Assembly: GCA_013178165.1 (NCBI GenBank)
Contig: JABLXG010000023.1
Coordinates: forward strand, 62,001 to 126,000
DNA length: 64,000 nt
Source of the DNA: Anaerolineae bacterium
GTDB lineage: Bacteria > Chloroflexota > Anaerolineae > Aggregatilineales > Ch27
Direction: 5' to 3'
How positions within the stretch are numbered: the first letter of the stretch is position 1; each line of letters begins with the position of its first letter. This document shows positions 60,239 through 64,000 of this stretch, one piece after another. The notes below the pieces were generated by a model. It saw only the letters and a list, made by a program, of their open reading frames with translations, made no database searches and was not told the origin of the DNA. A program made the position numbers and the translations under genes.

Positions 60239-62068
60239 TTACTCCTCCGCGGCCAGCAGACGTCCCTGCAAGGCGTGCAGGCGGCGGTAGAGGCCGTCAC
60301 GGGCCAGCAGTTCGGCCTGCGTCCCGCGTTCCACGATGCGTCCTTCCGCCAGCACCAGGATGCGATCGGCGCGTTCCAGGCCGGCCAGCCGGTGGGTGAT
60401 GATCAGCGTTGTACGGCCTGCCGCCAGCGCCCATATTGCATCCATGATCGCCGCCTCGGTGATCGCGTCCAGACTGGCGGTGGCTTCGTCCAGGATCAGC
60501 AGCGGTGCGTCCTTGAGCAGGACGCGGGCGATGGCCACCCGCTGGCGTTCCCCGCCGCTGAGGGCCAGTCCTTGCTCCCCAACCGGCGTGTCGTAGCCCT
60601 GTGGCAGGCCGGCGATGAAGTCAGCCAGTTGGGCCTTGTGGATCGCCGCGGCGATCTGCGCGTCAGTTGCCTCCGGACGGGCGATCAGCAGGTTCTCGCG
60701 CAGGGTGGTGTTGAACAGGTGGGTATGCTGGGTCACCACCCCGATCCGGGCGCGGATGTCATCGGCGCGGCAGGTGCGTAGCTCCTGCCCGCCCAGCAGG
60801 ATACGCCCGCGTTGGTAGTCCCAGAAGCGCAACAACAGGTTGACCAGCGTCGATTTGCCTGCACCGGACGGCCCGACAATGGCGACCGCCTCGCCTTCCC
60901 GGATGGTGAACGAGACCTCCTGTAACGCCGGGACGCCCGGCCCGGCATCTGTCTCCGCCGGGTAGGTGAACGACAGTTCTTCCACCACCAGGTCGTAGCG
61001 TGCCGGGGGAGGGGACGGGTCAGGCGGATCGCTGACGGCGGGCGCTACCCCCTCGACGATCGCGATCAGCCGTTCCGCCGCGGCCAGGCTACCCTCCAGA
61101 TGCTGGAAGGCCAGCGGCAGGGGGATGATGGCTTCGAAGGCCGCGACGGTCGCCAGAGCCAGCGTCGCCAGGTGGACGCCCGCCACGCGGGGGATGGCGG
61201 CGGCCAGCACGCCGATCATGGTCAGGCTGACGATCAGCACACCCAGTACGTTCCCCAGGCCGTCGATGTGGGCCAGTTGCCGCTGGCGGGCGATCAGATC
61301 GGCGCTGAGCGCTTCGATGCGCCGTTGCTCTTCCGTTTCTGCGCCACAGGCCAAAAGATCAGGCAGGCCCTGCACGCCATCGACCAGCGCCGCGCTGAGC
61401 GCCGCCCTCCCCTCTACCGCTGCCCGGCCCGGCCCATGCCCCAGGTGACGGGTCAACAGCGGGACGCCGACGCCCAGCGCCAGCATCCCGGCCAGGGCGA
61501 TCGGGGCCAGCGCAGTAGCGTAGGCGCTCAGGAAGGCGAGCAGGAACACGACCACACACCCGGCCACCAGCGGCGGAGCCAGAACGCGCACATAGAAATC
61601 CTCCAGCGCGTCCACGTCGGCGATGATGCGACTGAGCAGGTCGCCGGAACGGTAGGCCTGCAACCGGGCGGGAGCCAGCGGCTCCAGCGCAGCGTAAAAC
61701 CAGACGCGCAGGCGGGCCAGCAGACGGAATGTGGCACTATGGCTGGCCAGCCGCTCCAGGTAACGGAAGACGGCGCGGGTGATCCCGAAGAAGCGCACGC
61801 CCACCACTGCTACCTGGATCGCAGCGATCGAGGGCCGCAGCGCCGCCTGGCTGATGATCCAGGCGGAGGTTGCCAGCAGGCCGATGCTGCTGCTGACCGT
61901 CAGGAAACCGAGCAGGGTGGAGAGCGCGATCTGCCGCCAGGCCGGGGCGGCGAAGGCCAGCAGGCGACGCAACGGCCTCACCGCGATCCGTCCATCAGGC
62001 GCCGATGGAGAGGGGATCGGGGCGGGGCTGGGCCGTTTGCGGCGGGTGGAATCGGAATCCTCAGGCAT
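60239..62068 (-). CDS. cydC: Thiol reductant ABC exporter subunit CydC-like
   Basis: The 609-residue protein is a half-size exporter: six membrane helices in the first 330 residues (starting LSTLLGFLTVSSSIGLLATSAWIISQAA with the CydC-type ALRPSI), then an ABC domain with Walker A GPSGAGKST, Q-loop VVTQHTHLFNTTLRENL, signature LSGGERQRVAIARVLL and Walker B LLILDEATASLD. With CydD it exports glutathione or cysteine for cytochrome bd assembly. No cydD lies next to it in this window. The stop is 3 bases from the decayed IS, so the partner may have been lost or moved. Confidence 0.87.
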   Translation of the reverse strand: MPEDSDSTRRKRPSPAPIPSPSAPDGRIAVRPLRRLLAFAAPAWRQIALSTLLGFLTVSSSIGLLATSAWIISQAALRPSIAAIQVAVVGVRFFGITRAVFRYLERLASHSATFRLLARLRVWFYAALEPLAPARLQAYRSGDLLSRIIADVDALEDFYVRVLAPPLVAGCVVVFLLAFLSAYATALAPIALAGMLALGVGVPLLTRHLGHGPGRAAVEGRAALSAALVDGVQGLPDLLACGAETEEQRRIEALSADLIARQRQLAHIDGLGNVLGVLIVSLTMIGVLAAAIPRVAGVHLATLALATVAAFEAIIPLPLAFQHLEGSLAAAERLIAIVEGVAPAVSDPPDPSPPPARYDLVVEELSFTYPAETDAGPGVPALQEVSFTIREGEAVAIVGPSGAGKSTLVNLLLRFWDYQRGRILLGGQELRTCRADDIRARIGVVTQHTHLFNTTLRENLLIARPEATDAQIAAAIHKAQLADFIAGLPQGYDTPVGEQGLALSGGERQRVAIARVLLKDAPLLILDEATASLDAITEAAIMDAIWALAAGRTTLIITHRLAGLERADRILVLAEGRIVERGTQAELLARDGLYRRLHALQGRLLAAEE

Positions 62069-62167
62069 ACGACGGAACCGGGTCAGGCGGCGTTGGCGCA
62101 GATTGTAGCGAATTGTACGCGCTGCGGCGGCCCGCTCCAGCGGCCTCTGCCTGCCTGACCCTGCCGC

Positions 62168-63274
62168 CTAGTCGACCATGAACTGCCCGTTGCGGTAGAA
62201 CAGTTCCCCGTCGACCCAGATTTCGCTATCGGTGCGCATATCGCAGATCATGTCCCAGTGGACGCTGCTGCGGTTCTTGCTGCCGGTTTCCGGGTAGCCG
62301 GTGCCGATCGCCATGTGGATCGTGCCGCCGATCTTCTCGTCAAAGAGGATGTTGCCGGTGAAGCGCTGGATGCCGAAGTTGGTGCCGATGGCGAACTCGC
62401 CCAGGTAGCGCGAACCGGCGTCAGCATCGAGCTGAGCAAAGAGCAGGTCTTCGTTCTCTTTGGCGCTGGCTTCCACCACCCGGCCATCCTCGAAGCGCAG
62501 TTCGATGCCGGAGACAGCCCGCCCACTGACGATTGACGGGTAGGAGAAGCGCACCCAGCCATTGACCGACTCTTCCACCGGGCCGGTGAAGATCTCGCCG
62601 CAGGGCATGTTGTGGTGGCCGTCGCTGTTGATGAAGGTGCGCCCAGCGATGGAGAGAGTCAGGTCAACGTTGGGGCCTTTGCAGACGACCTGCTGCTTGC
62701 CGGTCAACCAGGCTACTTTGGCTTCCTGCATGGCGCTGATCCGGCGCCACTCGCCGATGGGGTCGGGACGGTCGCAGAAGGTTGCCCCGTAGACAAAGTC
62801 CTCATATTCCTCCAGGCTCATGTTGGCTTCCTGAGCGCTGGCTTCGTTGGGATACCAGGCTCCGACCCACTTCATCTTGCCTTCAGCAGCGCGGCGCAGG
62901 CGTGTATCCAGCCAGGGACGGCGGGCGGCCCCCCACTTCTGCATACGGGTAGCAGGAATGCCGGTCATGGCGCGGGTGTTCTGGCTGCTGCCCACGCGGA
63001 TGTAGGCATCGGCCTGCTCGTAGTAGAGCGTCTGGGAGGGGTCCAGCCAGGTGAGCTGGTCGTCGCTGGCCTCGCGCAGGAAGGTGCGGGCCATGGTCTC
63101 GTCGGTCAGAAAGACGGTAGGGTTGCCGCCGGCGCGGAGCACGGCGCGGTAGACCTCGCGCAGGGCGGGCAAGGCAACCACATCGCCCAGGATGCCGACC
63201 CACTCGCCGGGCCTGATCTCCGTTGAATAGTTGACCAGCAGATCGGCAAGGCGTTGCAGGCGAATATCAGACAT
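62168..63274 (-). CDS. M29 family aminopeptidase
   Basis: The 368-residue enzyme matches thermophilic aminopeptidases of family M29: LADLLVNYSTEIRPGEWVGILGD at the start, then MPCGEIFTGPVEESVNGW, YLGEFAIGTNFGIQRF, GTIHMAIGTGYPETGSKN and SSVHWDMICDMR, which hold the Glu, His and Asp ligands of the two-metal site. It removes N-terminal residues in the cytoplasm. Length is close to the family. Neighbours are unrelated. Confidence 0.93.
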   Translation of the reverse strand: MSDIRLQRLADLLVNYSTEIRPGEWVGILGDVVALPALREVYRAVLRAGGNPTVFLTDETMARTFLREASDDQLTWLDPSQTLYYEQADAYIRVGSSQNTRAMTGIPATRMQKWGAARRPWLDTRLRRAAEGKMKWVGAWYPNEASAQEANMSLEEYEDFVYGATFCDRPDPIGEWRRISAMQEAKVAWLTGKQQVVCKGPNVDLTLSIAGRTFINSDGHHNMPCGEIFTGPVEESVNGWVRFSYPSIVSGRAVSGIELRFEDGRVVEASAKENEDLLFAQLDADAGSRYLGEFAIGTNFGIQRFTGNILFDEKIGGTIHMAIGTGYPETGSKNRSSVHWDMICDMRTDSEIWVDGELFYRNGQFMVD

Positions 63275-63360
63275 GGTAAAGGCTCCTTATCGTCAAATGA
63301 ACAGCAGTCAAGCATCAGCCAAAGCAAAAAGCCCAAGACAACAGTCCCTGGCCAGCCGTT

Positions 63361-64000
63361 TCACCCGCGCAGGCGGGCTACCTCAGTCATCAGGCGAGCC
63401 ATGCGTTGATCGTAGGTGTGGTGCGCGGTGACATGCGCCCGCGCGTTGGCCGCGATCCGCGCCCGCTCCTCCGGGTGGGCCAGGTAGTAGGCCACCTTGT
63501 CGCGCAGATCGGCCTCGTCGCTGTAGGTGATGATGTTTTCCCCCGGCGTGAACCACTCCCGCACGCCTGGCAGGTCGTCCACGATCTGCAATACGCCGAT
63601 GGCTGCCAGTTCGAACAGGCGCATGTTGCCGCCGTAGTACACAAAGTCGCCGTGCGTGTTGAAGGCAATCCTGGCCGCGCTGAGGATGCGTAGCATCTGC
63701 TCCCCCAGCGCCCGCCCGCGCAGGTAAGGCCGCAGGTTTTCCGGCACGGGGTGCACACTCCACAGCGCCAGGTCGAAGCTGCGCAGCGCCTCCAGCCCGC
63801 GCACCCGGCGGCTGTACAGGTTGGGCGGCATGAGAGTCCCCACAAAGCCCACGTCGCAACCCCATGCCGCGCGCTCATCGGCGGTTAGCTCAAACGGGCG
63901 GTGAAAATCGGGGTCACAGGCGGTATTGGGCAGGCAGATCATCTGCCGCGCCCCCAGCTCCAGCCACTGGATGCCGTGGTAGTAATCGACTGCTGTCACC
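63361..64000 (-). CDS. CgeB-like glycosyltransferase, 5' end beyond window
   Basis: The frame is open to the right edge, so the N-terminus is missing. The visible 212 residues have CDVGFVGTLMPPNLYSRRVRGLEAL, then LSAARIAFNTHGDFVYYGGNMRLFELAAIGVLQIVDDLPGVREWFTPGENIITYSDEADLRDKVAYYLAHPEERARIAANAR. This is the C-terminal half of CgeB-type GT-B glycosyltransferases, with the FE.AA.G nucleotide-sugar motif. Donor and acceptor unknown. Confidence 0.85.
   Translation of the reverse strand, partial: VTAVDYYHGIQWLELGARQMICLPNTACDPDFHRPFELTADERAAWGCDVGFVGTLMPPNLYSRRVRGLEALRSFDLALWSVHPVPENLRPYLRGRALGEQMLRILSAARIAFNTHGDFVYYGGNMRLFELAAIGVLQIVDDLPGVREWFTPGENIITYSDEADLRDKVAYYLAHPEERARIAANARAHVTAHHTYDQRMARLMTEVARLRG

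Noticed and set aside
61100-62158. Plus-strand frame of 352 codons opposite cydC
   Set aside because: Antisense shadow of the ABC exporter, with Gln/Arg/Asp-rich sequence and no domain.
1-64000. CRISPR arrays, rRNA genes and prophage structural genes
   Set aside because: No regularly spaced repeats, rRNA-like tracts or phage gene order were seen on either strand.

Overview
The window is a GC-rich bacterial chromosome segment. The gene mix suggests Chloroflexota, probably Anaerolineae: tandem SH3b-domain secreted proteins, FHA-winged-helix and TIR proteins, an ADP-forming acetyl-CoA synthetase fused to GNAT, large multiheme cytochromes, SelA, and many proteins with a signal peptide plus a Thr/Pro linker. 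That placement is inference; there is no rRNA gene, and I found no tRNA gene or CRISPR array.

Layout. 1-4100: the 5' part of a PfkB sugar kinase (minus strand), a complete but frameshifted insertion sequence with doubled terminal repeats, a small STAS-like protein and a secreted metallopeptidase. 4.2-12.1 kb: Tex, a methyltransferase read from an apparently leaderless mRNA, a glutaminyl cyclase, a frameshifted alpha/beta hydrolase, then ssb-DUF3467-translin and an FHA regulator. 12.2-25.3 kb: a possible structured RNA with its own terminator, two metallopeptidases, RsgA, a glycosyltransferase, an AEC transporter, rplJ-rplL with a long attenuator leader, SelA, a membrane TIR protein and a CoaE-like fusion. 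25.7-31 kb: acyl-CoA synthetase/acetyltransferase and a GH3 glucosidase. 31.3-38.1 kb: three multiheme c-type cytochromes with 9, 11 and 13 heme-binding sites, a likely periplasmic or outer-face electron-transfer module. 38.3-49.4 kb: a DinB/AlkD/unknown operon, two SH3b proteins, an 8-TM protein, a metal-ligand-poor metallo-beta-lactamase-fold protein, an AlaX-type editing protein, and a cytidine deaminase-MFS pair. 49.6-56.3 kb: a stray IS end, an exported ADP-ribosylglycohydrolase, then recO, a lipoprotein isoaspartyl methyltransferase, a TIR-2H phosphoesterase fusion, a second 2H-like protein and a nucleoside-deoxyribosyltransferase-like protein, the last five on one strand with tight spacing. 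56.4-64 kb: Ogt, a sulfatase-modifying-factor-domain protein, two related IS481-like elements (one decayed), CydC without CydD, an M29 aminopeptidase and a partial glycosyltransferase.

The most interesting system is at 53387-56324. A TIR domain (NAD-cleaving family), two proteins with paired H-x-T type 2H phosphoesterase motifs, and a deoxyribosyltransferase-fold enzyme are joined by a 4-base overlap and a short gap. This looks like a module that makes and removes an NAD-derived nucleotide signal. An exported ADP-ribosylglycohydrolase lies just upstream. Several genes carry single-base frameshifts, so either decay or assembly indels must be considered throughout.
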